Part shown: in pieces, positions 56,136-64,000 of the stretch
Layout: every line of letters begins with the position of its first letter
Position numbering within the stretch: the stretch's first letter is position 1
Source: Duganella sp. 1224
GTDB taxonomy: Bacteria > Pseudomonadota > Gammaproteobacteria > Burkholderiales > Burkholderiaceae_D
Direction: 5' to 3'
DNA: 64,000 nucleotides
Assembly: GCF_013408245.1 (NCBI RefSeq)
Contig: NZ_JACBYS010000001.1
Span: forward strand, 2,232,001-2,296,000
Program-made: the position numbers and the translations under genes
Notes under the pieces: generated by a model
What the model saw: only the letters and a program-made list of their open reading frames with translations
Database searches by the model: none
What the model was told of the DNA's origin: nothing

Positions 56136-56828
56136 TCAGTTTTTTTCCGACAGCATGTAGCCTACACTACGCACGGTTTTGATCAGGTGTTCGGCCTCTT
56201 TCAAGGCCTTGCGCAGACGCAGCACGTGCACGTCCACCGTGCGCTCCTCGATCACCACGTGGTCGCCCCACACCTTGTCCAGCAGCTGGCTGCGCGAGAA
56301 CACCCGTTCCGGATGCGCCAGCAGGAACTTCAGCAGCTTGTATTCGGCGTGGCCGATGTCGATCTTCTGGTCGTCCATCGACACCGTGCACGACACCGGG
56401 TCGAGCATGATGTTGGCGGCGCGCATGGTCGACTGCGCGTGCTCCGGCGCCTTGCGCCGCAACAGCGCCTTGGCGCGCGCCAGCAGCTCGCGCGGCGAGA
56501 ACGGCTTGGTGATGTAGTCGTCGGCGCCGCTGTTGAGGCCGGCCAGCTTGTCTTCCTCCATGCTCTTGGCGGTCAGCATGATGACCGGGATGTCGTTGAA
56601 CTGACGGTCCGAGCGGATGCGCGACAGCAGGCGCAGGCCGGTCGAGTCCGGCAACATCCAGTCGAGCAGGATCAGCTGCGGGGTCTTGGTCTGGATGAAG
56701 TCCCAGGCCTCGCCCGCGCTTTGCACGTTGCAGCAGTTCCAGCCCGCCTCGCGCAGCGAAAACGTCACCAGCTCGACAATCGCCGGTTCGTCTTCCACGA
56801 TCAGTACAGTAGTCTTGTCAGATGCCAT
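56136..56828 (-). CDS. phoB: Phosphate response regulator PhoB
   Basis: The 230-residue OmpR-class regulator has a receiver domain with the acidic pocket (IVEDEPAI), phospho-acceptor in LILLDWMLPDSTG near residue 54 and Lys in MLTAKS. The winged-helix domain (about 130-228) has VFSRSQLLDKVWGDHVVIEERTVD-type motifs. Phosphorylated PhoB binds PHO boxes such as those at 61532-61556 and 61671-61687. It lies 10 bases after phoU. Confidence 0.97.
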   Translation of the reverse strand: MASDKTTVLIVEDEPAIVELVTFSLREAGWNCCNVQSAGEAWDFIQTKTPQLILLDWMLPDSTGLRLLSRIRSDRQFNDIPVIMLTAKSMEEDKLAGLNSGADDYITKPFSPRELLARAKALLRRKAPEHAQSTMRAANIMLDPVSCTVSMDDQKIDIGHAEYKLLKFLLAHPERVFSRSQLLDKVWGDHVVIEERTVDVHVLRLRKALKEAEHLIKTVRSVGYMLSEKN

Positions 56829-56838
56829 TTGGTTCTAT

Positions 56839-57552
56839 TTACTCAGCTTGCTCGGGCAGGTCTTCCACCGGCACGGCGGACTTGGTGTGGCGGATGTCCT
56901 TGCCTTCCACCACGTAGATCACGTATTCGGCGATGTTCTTGGCGTGGTCGCCAATGCGCTCGATGGCCTTGGCCACCCACAGCGTGTCCAGCGCGGCCGA
57001 GATGGTGCGCGGGTCTTCCATCATGAAGGTGATCAGGTTGCGCATGATCGAGCGGAACTCGTGGTCGATCACGGCGTCCTGGGCGATCAGCTGCAGCGCC
57101 TGCTTGCCGTCGTTGCGGGCGAAGGCGTCCAGCGCATCGTGCAGCAGGTCCGAGGTATTGTTGGCGATGCCGCGCACCATCTCGTAGTGGTTGACGGTCA
57201 CCGCGCCGCGCGCGTGCAGCGCCTTGGCCACGCGGGCGATCTTGGTGGCCTCGTCGCCGATGCGCTCGAGGTCGGTGATGACCTTGATCGTGGCCATGAT
57301 GGTGCGCAGGTCGTTGGCGGCCGGCTGGCGGCGCACGATCAGGTGGCTGCAGGCGTCGTCCAGCTGCACTTCCAGCTGGTTGACCGAGTCGTCCTCGCGC
57401 ATCACGCGGTCGGCGCGCTCGGAATTGCCGATGCGGAAGCAGGTCATGGCGTCGAGGAATTGCGTCTCGACGATGCCGCCCATCAGCAGCACCTTGCTGC
57501 GAATGGCTTCCAGTTCGTTGTCGTACTGTTTGGATGAATGCTCACCGATCAT
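56839..57552 (-). CDS. phoU: Phosphate signalling protein PhoU
   Basis: ATG 57552 has GGAGAG six bases upstream and gives the usual N terminus (MIGEHSSKQYDNELEAIRSK). The 237-residue protein is made of two three-helix bundles with metal-binding motifs of the E/D-xxx-D type (for example ITDLERIGDEATKIARV and AIERIGDHAKNIAEYV). PhoU links PstB to PhoR and keeps the Pho regulon off when phosphate is high. It sits between pstB and phoB in one operon. Confidence 0.96.
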   Translation of the reverse strand: MIGEHSSKQYDNELEAIRSKVLLMGGIVETQFLDAMTCFRIGNSERADRVMREDDSVNQLEVQLDDACSHLIVRRQPAANDLRTIMATIKVITDLERIGDEATKIARVAKALHARGAVTVNHYEMVRGIANNTSDLLHDALDAFARNDGKQALQLIAQDAVIDHEFRSIMRNLITFMMEDPRTISAALDTLWVAKAIERIGDHAKNIAEYVIYVVEGKDIRHTKSAVPVEDLPEQAE

Positions 57553-57590
57553 GCTGCTCTCCAGTTTCGATTTGATATTATAAAGGTCGA

Positions 57591-58394
57591 TCAGCCGAAG
57601 CGGCCGGTGATGTAATCCTGCGTTTCCTTGCGCGCCGGATTCATGAAGATCTGGTCGGTTTCGCCGAACTCGACCAGCTCGCCCAGGTACATATAGGCGG
57701 TGTAGTCCGAGCAGCGCGCCGCCTGCTGCATGTTGTGGGTGACGATGGCGATCGTGTAGTCCTGCTTCAGTTCGCTGATCAGCTCTTCCACCTTCGAGGT
57801 CGAGATCGGGTCCAGCGCCGAGGTCGGCTCGTCGAGCAGCAGCACGTCCGGCTTGACGGCAACGCCGCGCGCGATGCACAGGCGCTGCTGCTGACCGCCG
57901 GACAGCGACAGGCCGCTCTTGCCCAGCTTGTCCTTGACCTCGGTCCACAGCGCGGCCTTCTTCAGCGCCCATTCCACGCGCTCATCCATCTCGCCTTTCG
58001 ACAGGTCTTCGTACAGGCGCACGCCGAAGGCGATGTTGTCGTAGATCGACATCGGGAACGGGGTCGGCTTCTGGAACACCATGCCCACCTTGGCGCGCAG
58101 CATGTTCAAGTCCTGGCCCTGCTCCAGGATATTGCGGCCGCGGTACATGATCGAGCCCTCGGCGCGCTGGCCGGGATACAGGTCGTACATGCGGTTCAGC
58201 GTGCGCAGCAGCGTCGACTTGCCGCAGCCCGACGGGCCGATGAAGGCGGTCACCTGGCGCTCGTGGATGTCCAGGCTGACGTTGTGCAGGCTCTGGGTTT
58301 TACCGTAGAAGAAGTTCAGGCCCGAAATCTCGATGGTCTTGCGCTTGCCTTGGTTCAGGTTCACGACGTTTTCCTGGTTCAGTTGCGTATTCAT
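57591..58394 (-). CDS. pstB: Phosphate ABC transporter ATP-binding protein PstB
   Basis: The start at 58394 gives 267 residues. Walker A (GPSGCGKST near residues 47-55), the ABC signature [14 protein letters not shown], Walker B ([12 protein letters not shown]) and the H-loop (IVTHNMQQA) are all present. PstB energises uptake of phosphate through PstC and PstA in the inner membrane. The motif [17 protein letters not shown] is characteristic of PstB. It is separated from pstA by 22 bases and from phoU by 38. Confidence 0.97.
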   Translation of the reverse strand: MNTQLNQENVVNLNQGKRKTIEISGLNFFYGKTQSLHNVSLDIHERQVTAFIGPSGCGKSTLLRTLNRMYDLYPGQRAEGSIMYRGRNILEQGQDLNMLRAKVGMVFQKPTPFPMSIYDNIAFGVRLYEDLSKGEMDERVEWALKKAALWTEVKDKLGKSGLSLSGGQQQRLCIARGVAVKPDVLLLDEPTSALDPISTSKVEELISELKQDYTIAIVTHNMQQAARCSDYTAYMYLGELVEFGETDQIFMNPARKETQDYITGRFG

Positions 58395-58416
58395 TGTCTG
58401 GATTCGCTTTAAATAA

Positions 58417-59289
58417 TTAGTTCGGGGCTTTTTGCGCAAACATGGTGCGCGAGATGATGTTCAAGGCCAGCACGCTGAAGGTCACCAGCAGCGCGCCGCC
58501 CCAGGCCAGTTCGCGCCAGTTGTCGTACGGGCTCATGGCGAAGCCGTAGATCACCACCGGCAGGTTGGCGATCGGCGCGTTCATGTCGACGCTCATGAAC
58601 TGGTTGTTCAGCGCGGTGAACAGCAGCGGCGCGGTTTCGCCGGACACGCGGGCCACGGCCAGCAGCACGCCGGTGATCACGCCGGCCTTGACGGCGCGCA
58701 GGCGCACCATCATCGCCACCTTCCAGCGCGGCGCGCCCAGCGCAAACGCGGCTTCCAGCAGGCTGTTCGGCACCAAGCGCAGCATGTTGTCGGTGGTGCG
58801 CACCACCACCGGGATGGCGATCAGCGCCAGCGCCACCGAGCCGGCGTAGCCGGAGAAGTGCTTGGCGTTGGCCACGTACACGGCCCAGACGAACATGCCG
58901 ATCACGATCGACGGCGCCGACAGCATGATGTCGGTGACGAAGCGGGTGATGCTGGCGATCTTGTTTTCCTCGCCGTACTCGGCCAGGTAGATGCCGGCCA
59001 GGATGCCGACCGGCGTCGAGATCAGCGTCGACAGGCCGACGATCAGCAGGCTGCCGACGATGGCGTTGATCAGGCCGCCGCCTTCGCTGCCCGGGGCCGG
59101 CGTGGTTTGCGTGAACATGGCCAGGCTCAGCGCGCCGAAGCCCTTGACGGCCAGCGTGATCAGTATCCATGCCAGCGCGATCAGGCCGATCGACATGGCC
59201 GCCACCGACAGCGCGATGCCGACGCGGTGGCGCAGCAGACGCTTGCGGTAGACCGGGTTCATCGCGGCTTTTTCCAGAGTTGCGCTCAT
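58417..59289 (-). CDS. pstA: Phosphate ABC transporter permease PstA
   Basis: The 290-residue inner-membrane protein has about six spans and the binding-protein-dependent permease loop ([21 protein letters not shown]) that couples to Pst[22 protein letters not shown] and LFTALNNQF are typical PstA segments. Its ATG overlaps the stop of pstC by one base (TAATG), so the two permease subunits are co-translated. Confidence 0.96.
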   Translation of the reverse strand: MSATLEKAAMNPVYRKRLLRHRVGIALSVAAMSIGLIALAWILITLAVKGFGALSLAMFTQTTPAPGSEGGGLINAIVGSLLIVGLSTLISTPVGILAGIYLAEYGEENKIASITRFVTDIMLSAPSIVIGMFVWAVYVANAKHFSGYAGSVALALIAIPVVVRTTDNMLRLVPNSLLEAAFALGAPRWKVAMMVRLRAVKAGVITGVLLAVARVSGETAPLLFTALNNQFMSVDMNAPIANLPVVIYGFAMSPYDNWRELAWGGALLVTFSVLALNIISRTMFAQKAPN

Positions 59290-60335
59290 TATTTGACGCC
59301 TTCCTTGCGAGACATGCCAGCCAGCATCAGCTTGGCGGCGGACAGAACGATAAAGGTGATGACGAACAGAATCAGGCCCAGCGCGAACAGCGACGAGGTG
59401 TGCAGCACGGTATCCGATTCGGCGAATTCATTGGCCAGCGTCGAGGCGATCGAGTTGCCGGCGGCGAACAGCGAGAACGACAGCTTGTTGGCGTTGCCGA
59501 TGACGAAGGTCACGGCCATGGTTTCGCCCAGCGCGCGGCCCAGGCCCAGCATGACGCCGCCGACCACGCCGGTCTTGGTGTACGGCAGCACGATCTTGCG
59601 CACCACTTCCCAGCGGGTGCAGCCGAGGCCGTACGCGGATTCCTTCAGCACGGCCGGCACGATCTCGAACACGTCGCGCATCACCGACGAGATGAACGGG
59701 ATGATCATCACGGCCAGGATCAGCGCGGCGGTCAGGATGCCGATGCCCATGGTCGGGCCGCTGAAGAACGGGCCGATCAGCGGCAGCTGGCCGAGCGTGG
59801 CTTTGAGGAAGGGCTGCACGTAGTCGCCGAACAGCGGCGCGAACACGAACAGGCCCCACATGCCGTAGATGATGGACGGGATGCCGGCCAGCAGCTCGAC
59901 CGCCGTGCCCAGCGGGCGGCGCAGCGCGGCCGGACAGATCTCGGTCAGGAACAGCGCAATGCCGAACGACACCGGGAAGGCGATCAGCAGCGCGATGCCC
60001 GAGGTGGCCAGCGTGCCGACGATGGCGATCATCGCGCCATACTGGTCATTGACCGGGTCCCATTCGACGGTGGTGATGAAGGCCGGGCCGAATTCCTTGA
60101 AGGCCGGCCACGCGCCCATCATCAGCGAAACGATAATCCCCAGCAGCACCGCCAGCACGGACAGCGCGAAAATCATCGTGGTCTTGTGGAAGAAGAAATC
60201 CTGGATGCGCTGGTTGCGCATGGTGCGGAGCATCGCCTGCATGGCAGCTTGCTCCGCAGCGGACACAGGTGCGGTACTCGTGTTCATGGCCGGCTCTTGC
60301 TTTGGTAGGGGCGTGGAAGTGATATCTGCGCTCAT
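59289..60335 (-). CDS. pstC: Phosphate ABC transporter permease PstC
   Basis: The 348-residue inner-membrane protein has a cytoplasmic N terminus of about 50 residues and about six spans. Its coupling loop ([21 protein letters not shown]) and the periplasmic [20 protein letters not shown] are typical of PstC. ATG 60335 is used; a second ATG at residue 17 is possible. It is preceded by two hairpins that separate it from pstS. Confidence 0.96.
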   Translation of the reverse strand: MSADITSTPLPKQEPAMNTSTAPVSAAEQAAMQAMLRTMRNQRIQDFFFHKTTMIFALSVLAVLLGIIVSLMMGAWPAFKEFGPAFITTVEWDPVNDQYGAMIAIVGTLATSGIALLIAFPVSFGIALFLTEICPAALRRPLGTAVELLAGIPSIIYGMWGLFVFAPLFGDYVQPFLKATLGQLPLIGPFFSGPTMGIGILTAALILAVMIIPFISSVMRDVFEIVPAVLKESAYGLGCTRWEVVRKIVLPYTKTGVVGGVMLGLGRALGETMAVTFVIGNANKLSFSLFAAGNSIASTLANEFAESDTVLHTSSLFALGLILFVITFIVLSAAKLMLAGMSRKEGVK

Positions 60336-60359
60336 ATTATTGTCTCGGTGGATGTAAGC

Positions 60360-60422
60360 TAGCCTGCGGCTCCCGGCTGGGAGGCGCAGGCTAACCCCCT
60401 CGCCGCCTTGCTGCCGGCGGCG
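60360..60422 (-). other. Two stem-loops between pstS and pstC
   Basis: Arms CGCCGCC (60401-60407) and GGCGGCG (60416-60422) form the first hairpin on the transcript. TAGCCTGCG (60360-60368) and CGCAGGCTA (60385-60393), with a further GC-rich inner stem, form the second. No T run follows. Such structures commonly protect the pstS mRNA end so that the binding protein is made in excess over the permease. Confidence 0.6.
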
Positions 60423-60437
60423 AAGGGAGCGTCCGGA

Positions 60438-61484
60438 TTAGTAGATGGCCTTGCCCGAAGCGTCTTTCAGGTTGGCTTTCCACGATTCCTGCACCAGCTT
60501 GACCACCGATGCTGGCAGCGGCACGTAGTCCAGGTCGGTGGCTTGCTGGGCGCCGTTCTTGAAGGCCCAGTCAAAGAACTTGACCACTTCCTTGCCCTTG
60601 GTGGCGTCCGCCTGCACCTTGTGCATCAGGATGAACGACACGCCGGTGATCGGCCACGAGTTTTTGCCAGCCTGGTCGGTCAGCACCACGCCGAAGCCTG
60701 GGGTCTTGGTCCATTCCGCGTTGGCGGCGGCGGCCTTGAAGAACTCGTCGTCAGGCTGCATGAAGTTGCCGTCCTTGTTCTTCAGCTGGGTGTGCGACAT
60801 TTTGTTCTTCTTGGCGTAGGCCCACTCGACGTAGCCGATCGAACCCTTGATGCGCTGCACGTTGGCGGCCACGCCTTCGTTGCCCTTGCCGCCGACGCCG
60901 ACGACCCACTTCACCGCGGTCGATGCGCCGATCTTGGTCTTGAACTCAGGGCTGGTTTTCGACAGGAAGTCGGTGAACAGGAACGAGGTGCCCGAACCGT
61001 CGGCGCGGTGCACCACGGTGATTTCTTCGGCTGGCAGCTTGACGCCCGGGTTCAGGGCGGCGATCGCTGGATCGTTCCACTTGGTGATCTTGCCCAGGTA
61101 GATGTCCGCCACGACCGGGCCGGTCAGCTTCATCTGGCCTGGGGTGATGCCATCCAGGTTAACCACGGTCACAACGCCGCCCATGATGGCCGGGAACTGC
61201 ATCAGGCCATCAGCATCCAGGTCGGAAGCCGACAGTGGCATGTCCGACGCGCCGAAATCGACGGTCTTGGCCTTGATCTGCTTGATGCCTGCGCCCGAAC
61301 CGACGGACTGGTAGTTCAGGCCGTTGCCGGTGGCGGCTTTGTACGACTCTGCCCACTTGGCGTAGATCGGGTAGGGGAAGGTTGCGCCGGCGCCGGTCAT
61401 ATCGGCGGCGTGTGCAGCCGACGAGAAGGCCATTACGGCTGCTGCGCCAACCACCAGGGAAGAGATCATTTGTTTGAGTCGCAT
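60438..61484 (-). CDS. pstS: Phosphate-binding periplasmic protein PstS
   Basis: ATG 61484 has AAAGGA at proper spacing and gives a signal peptide (LVVGAAAVMAFSSAAHAAD) and a 348-residue protein. Phosphate-binding segments are present: TGAGATFPYPIYAKW at the mature N terminus, QSVGSGAGIKQI, DFGASDMPLS and HRADGSGTSFLFTDFL. PstS captures phosphate for PstCAB. A PHO box lies 48-72 bases upstream of the start, so PhoB activates it under phosphate shortage. Confidence 0.97.
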   Translation of the reverse strand: MRLKQMISSLVVGAAAVMAFSSAAHAADMTGAGATFPYPIYAKWAESYKAATGNGLNYQSVGSGAGIKQIKAKTVDFGASDMPLSASDLDADGLMQFPAIMGGVVTVVNLDGITPGQMKLTGPVVADIYLGKITKWNDPAIAALNPGVKLPAEEITVVHRADGSGTSFLFTDFLSKTSPEFKTKIGASTAVKWVVGVGGKGNEGVAANVQRIKGSIGYVEWAYAKKNKMSHTQLKNKDGNFMQPDDEFFKAAAANAEWTKTPGFGVVLTDQAGKNSWPITGVSFILMHKVQADATKGKEVVKFFDWAFKNGAQQATDLDYVPLPASVVKLVQESWKANLKDASGKAIY

Positions 61485-61528
61485 TTCAAGTCCTTTGTTA
61501 TGACAGGTTAGGATGCTGCGCAGTCTAA

Positions 61529-61556
61529 CGGTCATTTATGACAGGTTTATGACATG
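61529..61556 (-). promoter_or_regulatory. PHO box upstream of pstS
   Basis: On the minus strand, TGTCATAAACC and TGTCATAAATG (61554-61533) stand in direct repeat with an 11-base period, close to the PHO box consensus CTGTCATAAATCTGTCA. On the plus strand the segment 61529-61545 reads CGGTCATTTATGACAGG, which recurs at 61651-61667. Confidence 0.88.
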
Positions 61557-61638
61557 GCCAAAATATTTCAAAAATAGTTCCGGCACCGGCTCTTCCCTCT
61601 GAAAACGCGGTGGCTTGTCATTCTATGTTACGCCGCTT

Positions 61639-61687
61639 TGTCATAATCAGCGGTCATTTATGACAGGATTTGTCATCGACTTGTCAT
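61639..61687 (+). promoter_or_regulatory. PHO boxes upstream of ppk1
   Basis: TGTCATCGACT and TGTCATATTTC (61671-61692) are direct repeats with an 11-base period on the plus strand, about 80 bases before the ppk1 start. A further TGTCATAATCA starts at 61639. The 17-base sequence CGGTCATTTATGACAGG at 61651-61667 duplicates one at 61529-61545. PhoB control of ppk1 is inferred. Confidence 0.8.
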
Positions 61688-61766
61688 ATTTCTTCTTTAC
61701 ACTGTTGCAATCATTCTTGGCTTAAACACGCTAGAATGGAAACAACTGCAAAGTGAATTAAAAGAC

Positions 61767-63860
61767 ATGAAGCCTGACTTGCATGAAGTAAACAAGAACT
61801 CGGCTTTCCTCGACCGGGAATTGTCGCAACTGATGTTCAACCGCCGCGTTTTGGCGCAGGCGGAGGACCGCAGCATTCCCTTATTAGAACGGCTGCGCTA
61901 TCTGTGCATCGCCAGCAGCAACCTCGACGAATTTTTTGAAGTGCGCGTGGCCAGCCTGCTGGCGGCCGGCGCCGCCGACGGCTCGCTGTCCAGCCACCCC
62001 GCCCTGGTGGCCACGCTGTCGCGCATCAGCAATGAATGCCACGCGCTGGTGACCCACCAATATGACTTGCTGAACACCCAGATCCTGCCCGAACTGGCCG
62101 CCAACGGCATCCACCTGGTGCGCCACAACGAGCGCAACGAGGCGCAGCGCGCCTGGGTCAAGGAGTATTTCGACACCGAGGTGCGGCCGCTGCTGACGCC
62201 GATCGGCCTCGACCCGGCCCACCCGTTCCCGCAGGTGATCAACAAGAGCCTGAACTTCATCGTCCAGCTGAGCGGCAAGGACGCGTTCGGCCGCGGCACC
62301 GCCATCGCCATCGTCAAGGCGCCGCGCGTGCTGCCGCGCGTGATCCGCCTGCCGGATCATTTGTCGAAGAGCGGCGGCATTTCGTTCTGCCTGCTGTCGT
62401 CGGTAATCCACGCCCACATCTCGGACCTGTTTGCCGGCCGCGAGGTGATCGGCTACTCGCAGTTCCGCGTCACGCGCGACAGCGACCTGTGGGTCGACGA
62501 GGACGAGGTCAAGAACCTGCGGCAGGCGCTCAAGGGCGAGCTGGTCGGCCGCCAGTTCGGCGCCTCGGTGCGGCTGGAGGTGGCCAAGAACTGTCCGCCG
62601 GAGCTGTCGCAGTTCCTGCTGGACCAGTTTGGCCTGCACCAGAGCCGCCTGTACGCGGTCAACGGCCCGGTCAACCTGGTGCGGCTGAACGAGATCATGG
62701 ACCACGTCCACAATCCGGCGCTGCGCTTCCCGCCCTTCTTCCCCGGCCTGGCGCACAAGACTGCCGCCAACGACATCTTCGCCGCGCTGCGCGAGGGCGA
62801 CATCTTGCTGCACCACCCCTACCAGTCGTTCCAGACCGTCATCGACTTCATCCGCAGCGCCGCACTCGATCCGGCCGTGGTGGCGATCAAGCAGACGATT
62901 TACCGCACCGGCATGAACTCCGACCTGATGGAGTCGCTGATCACCGCCGCCCGCGCCGGCAAGGAAGTCACCGTCATCGTCGAACTGAAGGCGCGCTTCG
63001 ACGAGGAGGCCAACATCAACTGGGCCGACAAGCTGGAACAGGCCGGCGCCCAGGTGGTATACGGCGTGGTCGGCCTGAAGACGCACGCCAAGGTGGCGCT
63101 GGTGATCCGCCGCGAGGACCACAAGCTGCGCTACTACGCCCACCTCGGCACCGGCAACTATCACCCGACCACCACCAAGTTCTACACCGACTTTGGCCTG
63201 CTGACCTGCCACCCCGGCATCAGCCAGGAAGTCAACGAGGTGTTCATCCACCTGACTTCGCTGACCAAGCCGCACCGCCTGACCCATTTGTGGCTGGCGC
63301 CGTTCGCGCTGCAGAACGAGATCATCAAGGCCATCCGCAACGAGGCACGCATCGCGCGCGCCGGACGCCCGGGGCGGATTATTGTTAAAATCAACGCGCT
63401 GGTGGACGAATCGGTGATCCGCGCGTTGTACGCGGCGTCCAAGGATGGCGTCAAGATCGACCTGATCGTGCGCGGCGCCTGCATGCTCAAGCCGGGCGTG
63501 CCGGGGCTGTCGGAAAACATCAAGGTGCGCTCGATCATCGGCCGCTTCCTGGAGCACAGCCGCATCTACTACTTCCGCAATGACCTGGCGCATGACACCT
63601 ATCTGGCCAGCGCCGACTGGATGAGCCGCAACCTGTTCCGCCGCATCGAGGTCGCCTTCCCTATCCTGGACAAGGCGCTCAAGCGGCGGGTGATGGCCGA
63701 GGGCCTGACGCCGTACCTGAAGGACAATATGAACGCATGGGAACTGGAGCCGGACGGCCACTACCAGCGCCGCAAGGCGCGCGGCAAGCAGGTCCACTTC
63801 AGCGCGCAGCAGCACCTGATGGACACGCTGGGCACGCCCAACGCCCATCTGGGAGAATAA
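61767..63860 (+). CDS. ppk1: Polyphosphate kinase 1
   Basis: Ppk1 polymerises the terminal phosphate of ATP into polyphosphate at the membrane. The 697-residue protein has the N-terminal domain (FLDRELSQLMFNRRVLAQAE), the head domain, and the two phospholipase-D-like catalytic domains. The autophosphorylated histidine is in KTHAKVALV near residue 437 and a second conserved histidine in FLEHSRIYYF near 596. QTIYRTG and ASADWMSRNLFRR are further hallmarks. It is divergent from pstS under PHO boxes and is followed by sixA, the usual order in this group. Confidence 0.97.
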   Translation: MKPDLHEVNKNSAFLDRELSQLMFNRRVLAQAEDRSIPLLERLRYLCIASSNLDEFFEVRVASLLAAGAADGSLSSHPALVATLSRISNECHALVTHQYDLLNTQILPELAANGIHLVRHNERNEAQRAWVKEYFDTEVRPLLTPIGLDPAHPFPQVINKSLNFIVQLSGKDAFGRGTAIAIVKAPRVLPRVIRLPDHLSKSGGISFCLLSSVIHAHISDLFAGREVIGYSQFRVTRDSDLWVDEDEVKNLRQALKGELVGRQFGASVRLEVAKNCPPELSQFLLDQFGLHQSRLYAVNGPVNLVRLNEIMDHVHNPALRFPPFFPGLAHKTAANDIFAALREGDILLHHPYQSFQTVIDFIRSAALDPAVVAIKQTIYRTGMNSDLMESLITAARAGKEVTVIVELKARFDEEANINWADKLEQAGAQVVYGVVGLKTHAKVALVIRREDHKLRYYAHLGTGNYHPTTTKFYTDFGLLTCHPGISQEVNEVFIHLTSLTKPHRLTHLWLAPFALQNEIIKAIRNEARIARAGRPGRIIVKINALVDESVIRALYAASKDGVKIDLIVRGACMLKPGVPGLSENIKVRSIIGRFLEHSRIYYFRNDLAHDTYLASADWMSRNLFRRIEVAFPILDKALKRRVMAEGLTPYLKDNMNAWELEPDGHYQRRKARGKQVHFSAQQHLMDTLGTPNAHLGE

Positions 63861-63935
63861 CAAGCAGCGCGCCGGGAGGTGCGCGGCCGGGATCTGTTTT
63901 CAAATGTGTTTCCAGATATAACTCAGGAGAAAAGC

Positions 63936-64000
63936 ATGGATCTCATTTTGTGGCGGCATGCCGAGGCCGAGGATGCGGCGCCGGGCATGACCGATCTGGA
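63936..64000 (+). CDS. sixA: Phosphohistidine phosphatase SixA, N-terminal part
   Basis: Only the first 21 codons are in the window. The start ATG follows CAGGAGA at good spacing. The sequence MDLILWRHAEAEDAAPG contains the RHAEAE motif of the histidine phosphatase superfamily at the position seen in SixA, and the gene follows ppk1. SixA removes phosphate from histidine residues of phosphotransfer proteins. The rest of the gene lies beyond the window end. Confidence 0.85.
   Translation, partial: MDLILWRHAEAEDAAPGMTDL

Overview
The window is a high-GC proteobacterial chromosome segment. Gene content and order point to the Burkholderiales, most likely the Oxalobacteraceae (Massilia/Duganella/Janthinobacterium type). 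The order rlmE-ftsH-folP-glmM facing yhbY, the order carA-carB-greA, a phasin, a PEP-CTERM protein and a PHO-box controlled pst operon next to ppk1 all fit. This placement is inference from content; no database was consulted.

Layout. (1) 1-9.1 kb, accessory: a DUF308 membrane protein, a small unknown protein, a secreted M61-like peptidase, a GAF-(degenerate GGDEF)-EAL phosphodiesterase, a TetR regulator, a redox operon (DUF5666-like periplasmic protein, cytochrome b561, Tat-exported molybdopterin oxidoreductase) and a chemoreceptor. Near-identical palindromes of the type CCTAC(C/T)AGAAGGTAGG / CTACCAACTAGTAGGTA lie before the DUF308 gene, the tetR gene and the redox operon and look like one small TetR regulon. 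(2) 9.1-22.2 kb, housekeeping: tRNA-Arg(UCU), tRNA-Pro(UGG), glmM, folP, ftsH, rlmE, yhbY, a DUF4149 protein, greA, carB, carA, a GlcG/HbpS-like protein and a patatin-like lipoprotein. A REP-like inverted repeat separates yhbY from the DUF4149 gene. (3) 22.2-35.4 kb, a two-armed sugar locus read as N-acetylgalactosamine scavenging. The minus arm encodes a TonB-dependent receptor, a DUF3472 lipoprotein and a Tat-exported GH109-type enzyme. The plus arm encodes AgaS, a ROK kinase, KbaZ, a DeoR-family repressor, a NagA/AgaA deacetylase and an MFS permease. The promoter region between the arms is packed with CTTTCG palindromes. (4) 35.5-42.7 kb: a 2215-residue glycine-rich PEP-CTERM protein built from eight long super-repeats, translationally coupled to a small membrane protein.

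(5) 42.7-54.8 kb, mixed accessory genes: hydrolase, M24 peptidase, phasin, Tat-type SDR, GST, MipA/OmpV, then a tight operon (CPBP protease, AI-2E family permease, LprI-like protein, secreted chorismate mutase, acylphosphatase). A lower-GC patch with two tiny membrane proteins follows, then a DUF3597 gene carrying an apparent single-base frameshift. (6) 54.8-64 kb, phosphate: pstS-pstC-pstA-pstB-phoU-phoB-phoR on the minus strand, divergent from ppk1 and the start of sixA, with PHO boxes for both directions.

Most interesting for follow-up: the TetR-linked redox regulon, the GalNAc locus with its operator array and lone KbaZ, the super-repeat PEP-CTERM protein with its partner, and the frameshifted DUF3597 gene. 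No CRISPR array, rRNA gene, prophage or recognisable insertion sequence was seen.
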